From: Anaerolineales bacterium | Lineage (GTDB): Bacteria; Chloroflexota; Anaerolineae; Anaerolineales; Villigracilaceae | DNA: 64,000 nt | NCBI GenBank assembly: GCA_020634885.1 | Contig: JACKAW010000002.1 | Coordinates: 372,001-436,000 of the forward strand | Direction: 5' to 3' | Shown here: piece by piece, positions 25,703 through 34,052 of the stretch | Numbering within the stretch: position 1 is the first letter of the stretch | How the letters are laid out: every line of letters starts with the position of its first letter | The notes under the pieces: model-generated | What the model was told of the DNA's origin: nothing | The model's input: only the letters and a program-made list of their open reading frames with translations | Database searches by the model: none | Program-made: the position numbers and the translations under genes

Positions 25703-27877
25703 CTAAATGATCTTCAAATTTGCCAGACTTGCGGCGAGACGTTTAATGCCGACGGACTCAAAGACTACATCAATGATCTCGTCGCCGTCTTGCATGCGTG
25801 AGTCGAGGACGATGCCGTCACCCCACATGCCGTGGCGGACGCGAGTCCCGGCTTTGTATAAGGCTTGGGTAACAGGAGCAGACTGGGGCGGGGTGGGAAG
25901 CGACCACTTTATATCGGAGGGAGCGCCGCGCATTGAGCGTCCTGTGCGGGTGCGCCCAACGATCAAATCTGAAGGTACGTCATCCATGAAGCGCGAGGGG
26001 AAGGTTTCTTCTGCCATGCCGCGCCCGCCGCGTTGAATGGCGCGCAGGAGATAAAGGCGATCTTTAGCACGCGTGATGCCGACATAAAAGAGGCGGCGTT
26101 CTTCTTCCATTTGTTGAATTTCATCGAAGGAACGGCTGTGTGGGATGATGCCGTCATCGAGACCGACGATGAAGACCGCGCCGTATTCGAGACCCTTGGC
26201 AGCGTGGAGCGTGAGCAGGGTGGGGGCGTTGGCATCGGTGAGGGTGTCCTGGTCGGCGATGAGCGCTACGTTTTCAAGGAAGTCGTCAATGGTGCGGGTA
26301 TCGTATTCGAGCGCGAGGCGTTTGAGTTCTTGCACGTTCTCCCAACGGTCGAGGTTTTCTTCTGCGCCATCGTCCACGATATATTCTTTGTAATTGATGT
26401 CTCGAACGATCTTATCAAAGAGTTCTGCGGCGGTGCCGACCTTTGCCAGCCCATGCCAGTTGGCGAGCATGCCGCCAAAGTCGGATAGAGGCAGGGCGGC
26501 GCGACCGGTGAAGGATTTATAAAAGGTTGACTCTGCGCCGTGCGCAAGATTTAGTAAAACGGAACCGGCGTTGGTGTCGTTTTGCCGTGCAACCATGTGC
26601 AAGGTGGTGAGCGTCTTTTCACCGATGCCGCGCGGTGGGACGTTGATAACGCGGCTGAGGGCGGCTTCATCGGCGGGGTTGTGGGCGAGGCGAATGAAGG
26701 CGATGATGTCTTTGACTTCGCGGCGTCCGTAAAAGCGTTGTGCGCCGACCAGTTTATAAGGAAGACGAGCCTGCAAGAAGGCTTCTTCTAAAAGGCGTGA
26801 CATGGCGTTGGTGCGATACATCACGGCGCAATCTTTCGGCTCAAACTCACCGGATGCAACGAGTTGCGCGATGGTATCCACAACGAAGGATGCTTCACCG
26901 AAATCATCACGCGCTTCGTAGAAGAAAATTTTCTCACCAGCGCCACGGTCACTGAAAAGACGTTTCTTGCGGCGGTTGCTGGCACGGTCGATGACGCCCA
27001 TAGCAACGTCAAGGATGTTTTGATGTGAGCGATAATTTTGTTCGAGCAAAATGGTTTGCGAGTCGGGGAAATCTTGCTCAAAGCGCTGAATGTTGCGATA
27101 GTCTGCGCCGCGCCAACCGTACACCGATTGATCGGGATCACCCACGCAAAAGATATTTCTATGATGTGAAGCCAGATGTTTAATCAACGCATACTGCGCG
27201 AGGTTGGTATCTTGGAATTCATCTACTAAAACGTGACGAAAACGCTGGGCGTATTTTTCGCGTACCGTTGGGTTGCTTTCTAGTAATTGTGTGGCGTACA
27301 CGAGGATGTCATCAAAGTCCACGGCGTTGCTGGCTACGAGTCGTTTTTGATATTCGGTGTACACGCGCTTCACGACTTCGTCGCGGTAGGTGCTGATGGG
27401 GTAGTCATCAGGCAAAATCAACTCATTCTTGGCGCGTGAGATCGAAGCATGGACGCTGTTGGCGCGATAGAGTTTGTCATTCAAGTTCATCTCACGGATG
27501 ATCGACTTGACCAAACTCTGCTGGTCATCGGCATCGAAGATAACGAAGTTCTGCGCCACGGGCAGGTGTTCGGCTTCGCGCCGTAAAATCCGCGCACAGA
27601 TGGAGTGAAAGGTTCCAAGCATCATGCCTTCGGTCGCCTGCTCGTTCAAAATGGATTTGACGCGTTCATCCATTTCTTTGGCGGCTTTGTTGGTGAAGGT
27701 GACGGCAAGGATCTGCCACGGGCGAACGCCTTCGTGTGCGATGAGATAGGCAATGCGTTGAGTTAATACGCGCGTCTTTCCGGACCCGGGACCTGCCACG
27801 ACCATGATAGGTCCGTCTGCCGCTGTGACCGCGCTGCGCTGTTGTGGGTTGAGTTTGTTGATGAAATCTAAATTCAT
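25703..27877 (-). CDS. pcrA: UvrD/Rep-family DNA helicase PcrA
   Basis: A 724-residue superfamily 1A 3'-5' DNA helicase for repair and replication restart. Motif I is AGPGSGKT (28-35), then TFTNKAAKEM (Ia), VDEFQDTN (II), GDPDQSVYGWRGA (III), LEQNYRS (IV) and LTLHAAKGLEY (V), with FYVGITRAKDRL (VI). The C-terminus has the short basic region and the HGMWGDGIV-like Tudor fold that binds RNA polymerase in PcrA. It is the first gene of an operon with the aldo/keto reductase and Nudix genes. Confidence 0.95.
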   Translation of the reverse strand: MNLDFINKLNPQQRSAVTAADGPIMVVAGPGSGKTRVLTQRIAYLIAHEGVRPWQILAVTFTNKAAKEMDERVKSILNEQATEGMMLGTFHSICARILRREAEHLPVAQNFVIFDADDQQSLVKSIIREMNLNDKLYRANSVHASISRAKNELILPDDYPISTYRDEVVKRVYTEYQKRLVASNAVDFDDILVYATQLLESNPTVREKYAQRFRHVLVDEFQDTNLAQYALIKHLASHHRNIFCVGDPDQSVYGWRGADYRNIQRFEQDFPDSQTILLEQNYRSHQNILDVAMGVIDRASNRRKKRLFSDRGAGEKIFFYEARDDFGEASFVVDTIAQLVASGEFEPKDCAVMYRTNAMSRLLEEAFLQARLPYKLVGAQRFYGRREVKDIIAFIRLAHNPADEAALSRVINVPPRGIGEKTLTTLHMVARQNDTNAGSVLLNLAHGAESTFYKSFTGRAALPLSDFGGMLANWHGLAKVGTAAELFDKIVRDINYKEYIVDDGAEENLDRWENVQELKRLALEYDTRTIDDFLENVALIADQDTLTDANAPTLLTLHAAKGLEYGAVFIVGLDDGIIPHSRSFDEIQQMEEERRLFYVGITRAKDRLYLLRAIQRGGRGMAEETFPSRFMDDVPSDLIVGRTRTGRSMRGAPSDIKWSLPTPPQSAPVTQALYKAGTRVRHGMWGDGIVLDSRMQDGDEIIDVVFESVGIKRLAASLANLKII

Positions 27878-27897
27878 GGTGCTGACATTATAAATGA

Positions 27898-28015
27898 CAC
27901 GGCGAGGACTATTGTCCTCGCCGTGAAAAGTGGAATGTTGGGCAGGCTAGGTGCCCAGATATGGGTATGTAGCCTGCCAATTTTGTTAATGGATTTGTCC
28001 GGCTGAAAGCCGGAC
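27898..28015. repeat. Three consecutive hairpins between pcrA and mscL
   Basis: Hairpin 1: CACGGCGAGGAC / GTCCTCGCCGTG (27898-27909, 27914-27925). Hairpin 2: GGCAGGCTA / TAGCCTGCC (27941-27949, 27970-27978). Hairpin 3: GTCCGGCT / AGCCGGAC (27997-28004, 28008-28015), followed by CTACA. They probably act as the 3' end of mscL mRNA; none has a clear T-run. Confidence 0.7.
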
Positions 28016-28022
28016 CTACAAG

Positions 28023-28415
28023 CTACGCCTTCAACTCAGAAGTACAGTTTGGGCAGCGGGTGGCTTTGATGGAAATTGTGCTCATGCAGTGTGGGCATTC
28101 CTTGGTGGCGGGGTCTGCTGGGGCAGGGGCTTTCTTCATGTTATTCGCAGATTTGATGATGAGGAAGATGACAAAGGCGATGACGAGGAAGTCAATAATG
28201 GTTTGGACGAACATGCCCCATTTGATTTGAGCCGCACCAACGGTGACAGACAGTTCGCTGAAGTTAACTCCGCCCATGAGCAAGCCGATCAGTGGCATGA
28301 TGATGTCGTTGACGAGTGAGCCGACGATTTTTCCGAATGCGCCGCCGATGATGACACCGACTGCGAGGTCGAGTACGTTTCCGCGCATGACAAATTCTTT
28401 GAATTCCTTGAGCAT
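28023..28415 (-). CDS. mscL: Large-conductance mechanosensitive channel with zinc-ribbon tail
   Basis: A 130-residue membrane channel that opens on membrane tension to release solutes during osmotic downshock. The N-terminal helix and TM1 (MLKEFKEFVMRGNVLDLAVG and VIIGGAFGKIVGSLVND) are standard, and TM2 lies at about 68-88. The tail differs from the usual charged helix bundle: Cys107, Cys110, Cys121 and Cys124 form two CPxC pairs, a likely zinc ribbon. Start chosen at the Met before KEFKEF, with GGAGG upstream. Confidence 0.93.
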   Translation of the reverse strand: MLKEFKEFVMRGNVLDLAVGVIIGGAFGKIVGSLVNDIIMPLIGLLMGGVNFSELSVTVGAAQIKWGMFVQTIIDFLVIAFVIFLIIKSANNMKKAPAPADPATKECPHCMSTISIKATRCPNCTSELKA

Positions 28416-28655
28416 GATGATGCCTCCTTGAGTTGGATGTTGGTGTGTGGATTTTATGGCAGGGGAGTGGGAATGTCAACGAAGAGGAAAGGTTCAGGTT
28501 GCAGGGTCAGAATTATTGGGTGAATCAATTACCGGCTGGGTTTGAGACGCGGGGTTTAAAGTCGCATAATCACAAAAACAGTCCTCCAGTAGGGTATAAG
28601 TTTCCCGTTTTTGTCACAAAATATGACTGAACGACCTGTTTACTGGCTCATTTTG
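28416..28655. other. Gene-free stretch
   Basis: Between the divergent mscL and peptide-transporter operon. No coding frame, strong hairpin or repeat is seen here beyond the promoter that starts at 28656. Confidence 0.6.
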
Positions 28656-28683
28656 TTGACGCACTTATGGAATTAGGTATAAT
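28656..28683 (+). promoter_or_regulatory. Strong promoter of the peptide ABC transporter operon
   Basis: -35 TTGACG (28656-28661), 16-bp spacer, -10 TATAAT (28678-28683). It gives a leader of about 145 bases before the binding-protein gene. Confidence 0.8.
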
Positions 28684-28745
28684 TCGGCTTGCTTCTTTTT
28701 CAAATTGTTGTGCTTTCGGTAGTTTTGCCTTGCACACATTAATAG

Positions 28746-28805
28746 AAGGAGGTGATGCACTCAGTACGTTGTTGTAAGTTTAAGTTTCACTGTTGTGTAC
28801 GTTAA
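28746..28805 (+). promoter_or_regulatory. Leader with near-perfect anti-16S site and possible 16-codon peptide
   Basis: AAGGAGGTGAT (28746-28756) is almost fully complementary to the 16S 3' end. A short frame from ATG 28755 to TAA 28805 encodes MHSVRCCKFKFHCCVR. The ATG is too close to the site for ideal initiation, so translation is uncertain. Confidence 0.35.
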
Positions 28806-28837
28806 ACCCAAATTTTCTTCTTGGAGGAGAAAAACAA

Positions 28838-30766
28838 ATGTTGAAAAACCGATTGTTTGCTTTGCTCGGACTGTTGGTCGTTGCCAGCATGATCCTTGCA
28901 GCCTGTGGCGCCCCTGCTGCAGAAGAAGCCCCCGCTGCTGATGCCCCCGCTGATGCTCCTGCTGATGCTCCTGCTGATGCTCCTGCCGCACCTGCTGAAC
29001 CCAAGGTGATGGTTGCTTGTTTGGCTCAGGAACCTTCCACCCTGTACCTGTACAGCGAATCTGCGTTGGTCAAGACCTTCGTTCTCGAAGCTATCTATGA
29101 CAACACCTATGATGCTCGCACCTATGACTACCAGGGCGTGCTTTACGAACTTTCCACCTTCGACGACACTGCTGAAAAGAACACCGTTGAAGTTGGTGTC
29201 GGCGATGTTGTTTACGATGGTTCTTTGGATGAAGCTGTGACCCTCGAAGCTGGTATGACCATCTCCCTCAACCAGGCTGAAGGCGATCCCATCGAAGTCA
29301 CCGTTGAAGAAGGTCAGAAATACCCGACCGTCCAGATCGTGACCCAGTTCACCCTCGCTGAAGGCGCTACTTGGGAAGATGGCACTCCTGTGACCACTGC
29401 TGATGTTCAGTTCTCCTATGACCTCGGCGCTGATCCTGACACCCCAAGCTCCAAGTACTTCTATACCACCCAGACTCAGAAGATCGAAGTTGTGGATGAC
29501 ACGACATACAAGTACTACTTTATGCCGAGCTACACCAGCGGTACTTACTTCGTCGACGGTATGATTACTCCGTTCCCTGCCCATGTTTATGAAAGCATGA
29601 GCGCTGCTGAAATTCTCGCTGATGAAAGCGTCAACCGTGATCCGCTTTCCTTCGGTCCTTTCAAATTGACCGAATGGGTTGCTGGCGATCACCTGACCGT
29701 TGAGAAGAACGAAACCTACTGGCGCGCTGGCGAAGGCCTGCCCAAGGTTGATACCCTGATCTACCGCTTCATCCCCGATACCAACCAGCTCATTGCTCAG
29801 TTGGCTTCCGGTGAGTGTGATTTCGGTACCCAGGATGCCGCTTTTGAAGGCTCCCTGCCCCTCATCCGCCAGTTCGAAGCTGAAGGTTTGATGGTTCCGC
29901 AGGTTGTTGCTGGTACCGTGTTCGAACATCTCGACTTCAATACCAAACCTGTTGAAGGCTACACTGGCGCTGCTGCAACCCTCAAGGCTGCTGATGGCTC
30001 CGTGCTCTTCCAGAATGTTGCTTTCCGCCAGGCGATTGCCTATTGTATCGATCGCCAGGCTGTTGTTGACGGTGCAACCAATGGCGCTGCTGTTATTCAG
30101 CACACCTATACCGCTTCTGACCACCCGCTTTATGCTGGTGATGACAACGTCACCCTCTATGAATTCAATCCTGAGAAGGGTAAGGAACTCCTTGCTGGTC
30201 TCGGTTGGACCGACTCCGATGGTGATGGTATCTTGGACAATGGCTCCGATAAGTTGACCTTCAATCACAGCACCCGCCAGAACCCGCTTCGTGAAAAAGT
30301 GACCCAGGTTGTTCAGGCTCAGCTCAAGGACAACTGCGGTATCGAAACCAAGATCGAACTCTATGGTTCCGAATACTTTGCTGATGGTCCCGATGGCTTG
30401 GTCTTTGGTCGCGCATACGACCTCGGCGAATTCGCCTGGTTGACCGGCGTGGAACCCCCATGCACCCTGTACATCTCCTCCCAACTTCCGAGCGCTGAAC
30501 TCGGTTGGGGCAATTCCAACAATGTTGGCTTCGAGAATGCTGACTTCGATGCGGCTTGCAATACCGCTACCCAGGCTCTCGATGATGCCACCAAGGCTTC
30601 TGAACATGCCAAGGCTCAGGCGATCTTCACTGAATATCTGCCCAGCCTGCCCCTGTTCGCCCGCGCCAAGATCCTCGTGACCCGCCCGAACGTTACCGGC
30701 GTGATCATGGATCCGACCGCCAACAGCGAATTCTGGAATGTCGAAAACTTCGATATTGAACAGTAA
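28838..30766 (+). CDS. Oligopeptide-binding lipoprotein (SBP family 5)
   Basis: A 642-residue extracytoplasmic solute-binding lipoprotein. The signal peptide is MLKNRLFALLGLLVVASM, with lipobox ILAAC and the modified cysteine at about residue 23. An Ala/Asp/Pro linker of four ADAP units follows. The SBP_bac_5 body starts at AQEPSTLY and includes FGPFKLTEWVAGD. An extra beta-rich segment of about 60 residues (VEVGVGDVVYDG) lies near the N-terminus, as in its paralogue at 36182. GGAGGAG precedes the ATG. Codon use is strongly biased (GCT, GAA, GAC), a sign of high expression. A strong hairpin after the stop would limit read-through to the permeases. Confidence 0.93.
   Translation: MLKNRLFALLGLLVVASMILAACGAPAAEEAPAADAPADAPADAPADAPAAPAEPKVMVACLAQEPSTLYLYSESALVKTFVLEAIYDNTYDARTYDYQGVLYELSTFDDTAEKNTVEVGVGDVVYDGSLDEAVTLEAGMTISLNQAEGDPIEVTVEEGQKYPTVQIVTQFTLAEGATWEDGTPVTTADVQFSYDLGADPDTPSSKYFYTTQTQKIEVVDDTTYKYYFMPSYTSGTYFVDGMITPFPAHVYESMSAAEILADESVNRDPLSFGPFKLTEWVAGDHLTVEKNETYWRAGEGLPKVDTLIYRFIPDTNQLIAQLASGECDFGTQDAAFEGSLPLIRQFEAEGLMVPQVVAGTVFEHLDFNTKPVEGYTGAAATLKAADGSVLFQNVAFRQAIAYCIDRQAVVDGATNGAAVIQHTYTASDHPLYAGDDNVTLYEFNPEKGKELLAGLGWTDSDGDGILDNGSDKLTFNHSTRQNPLREKVTQVVQAQLKDNCGIETKIELYGSEYFADGPDGLVFGRAYDLGEFAWLTGVEPPCTLYISSQLPSAELGWGNSNNVGFENADFDAACNTATQALDDATKASEHAKAQAIFTEYLPSLPLFARAKILVTRPNVTGVIMDPTANSEFWNVENFDIEQ
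28937..28984 (+). repeat. Four tandem 12-bp units encoding ADAP
   Basis: GCTGATGCCCCC once, then GCTGATGCTCCT three times. The repeat encodes the flexible linker right after the lipid-modified cysteine and could change length by slippage. Confidence 0.8.
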
Positions 30767-30787
30767 GACGCGTTAGTAAGTAATTTT

Positions 30788-30830
30788 GGAGGATGGTGGG
30801 GAACCACCATCCTCCATTCTGGTTTTTTTT
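30788..30830 (+). terminator. Attenuating terminator inside the transporter operon
   Basis: Perfect 12-bp stem GGAGGATGGTGG / CCACCATCCTCC with loop GGAA, then seven bases and a run of eight T. It separates the abundant binding protein from the permease genes. Confidence 0.85.
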
Positions 30831-30912
30831 AAGTTATTTTGGAATTATTATTTCTTTTTTAAGAATTCACCAGTTTTAAAAAATCCCCTGTTATTTGGAA
30901 AGGGAAGAAACA

Positions 30913-32040
30913 ATGACCAATTATCTGATTAGGCGCTTCTTCCAGATGACCCTGGTTGTCATTGCAGCATCAATGGCTATTTACTTTATTTTATGGCTCG
31001 CCCCGGGCGGTCCATTGGATGAATTAAAAATGGCTGGCGCTGGCGGGCGTGCAAACCAGGGCTTTACTGAAGAACAGATCGCTCGTATTGGGGAGTATCT
31101 GGGTTTGCATCGTGGACCATTTTGGGGTTACACTGCCTGGCTTACAGGTGAAGATTGGTTTGATAATATTGGGCGTCCTGAATTACAAACTTCCTCATGC
31201 CGCGCAGTTGAAACAACCTGTTCTCTTGGTGTAATTCGCGGTGACTTCGGCGTATCATGGAACGTTGCTCGTGGTTCCCCAGTTGCTGATGTGTTGTTAT
31301 CACGCCTCCGCAATACAATGATCTTGATGCTTTCTGCGACGGTCATTTCCCTTGTAATTGCAATTCCAATCGGAATTTTCTCAGCGGTCAGGCAATATTC
31401 CCGCTTGGATTATTTTGTAACCACCTTCTCTTTCTTTGGGACGGCAATGCCTGTATTTTGGTTTGGCTTGATGATGATCATTTTATTTGGCGGGAATCAA
31501 TCTCCTTTGTACAAGGCTTTTGGCTTCCCCTACCTGCCCACTGGTAATGTCATCTTGGTTCGCCCTGCATTAGAAGGAAGTTTTCTTGCCCTCATCAATG
31601 CAAAACCAGGCTCGTGGGTGGACATTGCCGTTCATGCAATCCTCCCAACAATCGTGCTGTCCTTGCTTTATATGGCTGGCTGGAGCCGTTTTATGCGTAC
31701 CGCCATGCTTGAAGTGTTACGGCAGGATTACGTCCGCACCGCACGCGCAAAAGGACTAAAAGAACGCGTGGTAATTATGAAACACGCCATGCGTAATGGT
31801 TTGATTCCACTCATCACCATTGTGGTATTTCAAATACCGGGTATTTTTGGCGGTGCAACAATTACCGAAACAGTGTTTAACTGGCCAGGCATGGGGTTTT
31901 TATACGTGTATGCCCTTGCAGCGAATGATTATCCCGTTGCCATGGCATTTCTCTTCATTAGCGCTGTATTGGTTGTGATTGCATCCCTGCTTGGGGATAT
32001 CCTTTACACAATCGTAGACCCTCGCATTCGCTTGGGGTAA
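30913..32040 (+). CDS. oppB: Oligopeptide ABC transporter permease, OppB/DppB type
   Basis: A 375-residue inner-membrane permease. The first helix (LIRRFFQMTLVVIAASMAIY) is followed by a long outer loop of about 90 residues. The conserved EAA loop for ATPase contact is in VRTARAKGLKERVVIMKHAM. About six helices are seen, as usual for the family. The ATG at 30913 is chosen because the protein then starts MTNYLIRRF, a typical family beginning, and a purine-rich site precedes it. It pairs with the OppC-type permease 30 bp downstream. Confidence 0.92.
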   Translation: MTNYLIRRFFQMTLVVIAASMAIYFILWLAPGGPLDELKMAGAGGRANQGFTEEQIARIGEYLGLHRGPFWGYTAWLTGEDWFDNIGRPELQTSSCRAVETTCSLGVIRGDFGVSWNVARGSPVADVLLSRLRNTMILMLSATVISLVIAIPIGIFSAVRQYSRLDYFVTTFSFFGTAMPVFWFGLMMIILFGGNQSPLYKAFGFPYLPTGNVILVRPALEGSFLALINAKPGSWVDIAVHAILPTIVLSLLYMAGWSRFMRTAMLEVLRQDYVRTARAKGLKERVVIMKHAMRNGLIPLITIVVFQIPGIFGGATITETVFNWPGMGFLYVYALAANDYPVAMAFLFISAVLVVIASLLGDILYTIVDPRIRLG

Positions 32041-32069
32041 ATTCCTAAAGAACCGGAGAAATACTATAT

Positions 32070-32990
32070 ATGGCGATTGCACAATTAGATTCTGAGACCC
32101 TCTCGACCATCAAAGAAGAGAGCTGGTTTGTAATTGTTGGACGACGCTTTATCCGGCATAAACTTGCTGTAGTCGGTATGGTGATCATTCTGATTTTTAT
32201 TTTGACGGCAATCTTTGCCAATGTTCTTGCCCCGTTCGACCCTTACAAACAGAACCTCGCGCCTTCTTATTCAAATCCCTCAGGAGAACACCTGCTTGGT
32301 ACAGATGAACTCGGCAGGGATGTGTTTAGCCGCTTGCTTTATGCGGCTCGCATTTCCATGTTTGTTACGGTGTTTGTGAACTTTGTGGCTGAAACGATTG
32401 GCGTGTTTGTCGGTGCTATATCGGGCTATTTTGGAAAATGGGTGGATGCCGTTATTCAGCGAGTTGTCGAGTTTTTGTTGACCCTCCCCACATTACCACT
32501 TCTTCTCTTTTTCTCTGCCATGCTTCGCGGGATGACAATTCCGGGACTTCCTGATGAGTGGTCTAAAGCGATCATTATTTCACTTGTGTTGATCGCATTC
32601 GGCTGGCTGGGCTCAACCCGCCTTGTTCGTGGCATGGTTTTGAGCTTGCGTGAACAGGAATTTGTTCAAGCAGCCCGAGCTTTAGGAGCAAGCGACTGGA
32701 AGATCATCACAAATCATATGATTCCCAACTCGCTTGCCCCGGTGATTGTTAACCTAACCTTGGGGTTGGGCGGTACCATTGTTTTAGAGGCGGCATTATC
32801 ATTCCTTGGGTTTGGAATCACTCCGCCCGTACCCACTTGGGGAAATATGCTTCAGAATGTTCAGGAACGTATGTGGCAGCAACCCTGGCTTGCCTTTTAT
32901 CCGGGGTTGTGCATCTTCCTGACATCCCTGTCCTTTAACTACATCGGCGATGGCTTGCGTGACGCTTTGGATCCGCGCCTGAAGCTGTAA
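32070..32990 (+). CDS. oppC: Oligopeptide ABC transporter permease, OppC/DppC type
   Basis: A 306-residue permease with an N-terminal cytoplasmic segment, then six helices. Family marks are HLLGTDELGRDVFSRLLYAAR after the first helix (HLLGTDELGRDVF) and the EAA loop FVQAARALGASDWKIITNHM. The C-terminus ends in YIGDGLRDALDPRLKL, standard for this family. It forms the membrane channel together with the OppB-type protein. Confidence 0.94.
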   Translation: MAIAQLDSETLSTIKEESWFVIVGRRFIRHKLAVVGMVIILIFILTAIFANVLAPFDPYKQNLAPSYSNPSGEHLLGTDELGRDVFSRLLYAARISMFVTVFVNFVAETIGVFVGAISGYFGKWVDAVIQRVVEFLLTLPTLPLLLFFSAMLRGMTIPGLPDEWSKAIIISLVLIAFGWLGSTRLVRGMVLSLREQEFVQAARALGASDWKIITNHMIPNSLAPVIVNLTLGLGGTIVLEAALSFLGFGITPPVPTWGNMLQNVQERMWQQPWLAFYPGLCIFLTSLSFNYIGDGLRDALDPRLKL

Positions 32991-33019
32991 ACTACTTGAT
33001 AAAGACGGAGTATCTGATA

Positions 33020-33451
33020 ATGAAGCATGTTTTTTCAACGATAATAGTCTCTGGAATTATGTTGTTGGTTCTTATGGGGTGTTCACGCCCTACTGATGAG
33101 CCTCAAAAAACTGAAGACGAGCTTTTTGCAGCGACAACCACTGCTGAAGCAAACTTGGCAGGCCTGCCGACCGACGTTCCGGTTCACCCGAATGCAGAAC
33201 AACTTAAATTTGCTGCAAGCAATACAAGTATTTCTTATATTGTGACAGGTGATCTGGATACACTTGTCGCATACTACCGTTCTGAACTGGAAACCCAAGG
33301 ATGGGAAAAACGCGGCAACAGCCCTGAAAGTCCCATTGGTGATGCCCTTACCCTCCTCCGTGTAAAGCCGGATAAAAACATTTCTGTTACAATCCAAGGC
33401 ATCCCTGAAAGTGATCAAGTGCGTGTCTTGATCACACTCATCTTGAAGTAA
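33020..33451 (+). CDS. Unknown lipoprotein inside the opp operon
   Basis: A 143-residue predicted lipoprotein: hydrophobic signal with lipobox VLMGC (cysteine at about 21), an acidic linker, then one domain of about 90 residues starting DVPVHPNAEQLKF and containing LDTLVAYYRSELETQGWEK. This pattern (hydrophobic strand, then a helix with YxxEL and GW) recurs in small Anaerolineae lipoproteins, but no function is known to me. The ATG at 33020 has GGAG 9 bases upstream. Its place between permease and ATPase genes suggests an accessory of the transporter or of envelope maintenance. Confidence 0.7.
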   Translation: MKHVFSTIIVSGIMLLVLMGCSRPTDEPQKTEDELFAATTTAEANLAGLPTDVPVHPNAEQLKFAASNTSISYIVTGDLDTLVAYYRSELETQGWEKRGNSPESPIGDALTLLRVKPDKNISVTIQGIPESDQVRVLITLILK

Positions 33452-33467
33452 GACCACAGGATTTTTC

Positions 33468-34019
33468 GTGAGTTCATACTCAGACCCCAGTGCAGGGAAG
33501 AACGCTTCGATCTTGAATTTTATTTTCACCATTGTACTTGCGATCGCAGTGTTCATTTACCTAAGCCTGACCGTCTATACAAAGGATGCCTTGTGGTTTT
33601 ACCCGGTTTTTGATGCCCAACCTGCGTATGGCGTCCTTCGTTGCTATGGCAAAGAAACCCTGCTTACTGGTGATTCTCAGGAACTTGCCTCCATTACAGC
33701 ATTGATTAATGAACAGGTATCAGGCGACAAGAGATGGGATGAGTTGAACTTAACAGATGAAACCTTTGAGTACTTTCAGTCAAATGATTTGATGGTATTG
33801 ATCGAATTGCATTACGATACGCCCCAGCGTATTCACTCTTTCAGTCCATTCTTTTCAAATTTTACGACTCTGCTCATCCCTTTGGATGGCAGGCATTCTG
33901 AAAAGACTATTATGTTCAGCCTGGTTCGTAACAAGCCATCTGGCGGTTCTTTTCACCTCACAACCTATGAACCGCTTGTATCCTACGTTCAATCTAGCGG
34001 ATTGTGTACATTGAAATAA
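33468..34019 (+). CDS. Membrane-anchored protein of unknown function in the opp operon
   Basis: A 183-residue protein starting at GTG 33468. One transmembrane helix (about residues 14-36, ILNFIFTIVLAIAVFIYLSL) anchors an extracytoplasmic domain of about 145 residues with no recognised family. The domain has two cysteines, one in LRCYGKE and one in the C-terminal GLCTLK, that could pair. It sits 16 bp after the lipoprotein gene and 33 bp before the ATPase gene. A role at the outer face of the transporter is an inference from position only. Confidence 0.65.
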   Translation: MSSYSDPSAGKNASILNFIFTIVLAIAVFIYLSLTVYTKDALWFYPVFDAQPAYGVLRCYGKETLLTGDSQELASITALINEQVSGDKRWDELNLTDETFEYFQSNDLMVLIELHYDTPQRIHSFSPFFSNFTTLLIPLDGRHSEKTIMFSLVRNKPSGGSFHLTTYEPLVSYVQSSGLCTLK

Positions 34020-34052
34020 AAAAAATTATGATCCAAGGAGATTTGCTCACCC

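Noticed and set aside
28802..30607. 601-codon open frame antisense to the peptide-binding protein gene
   Set aside because: It mirrors the strong codon bias of the highly expressed gene on the other strand. It has no ribosome binding site or domain pattern, and its predicted protein is full of residues typical of reverse-complemented GCT/GAA codons.
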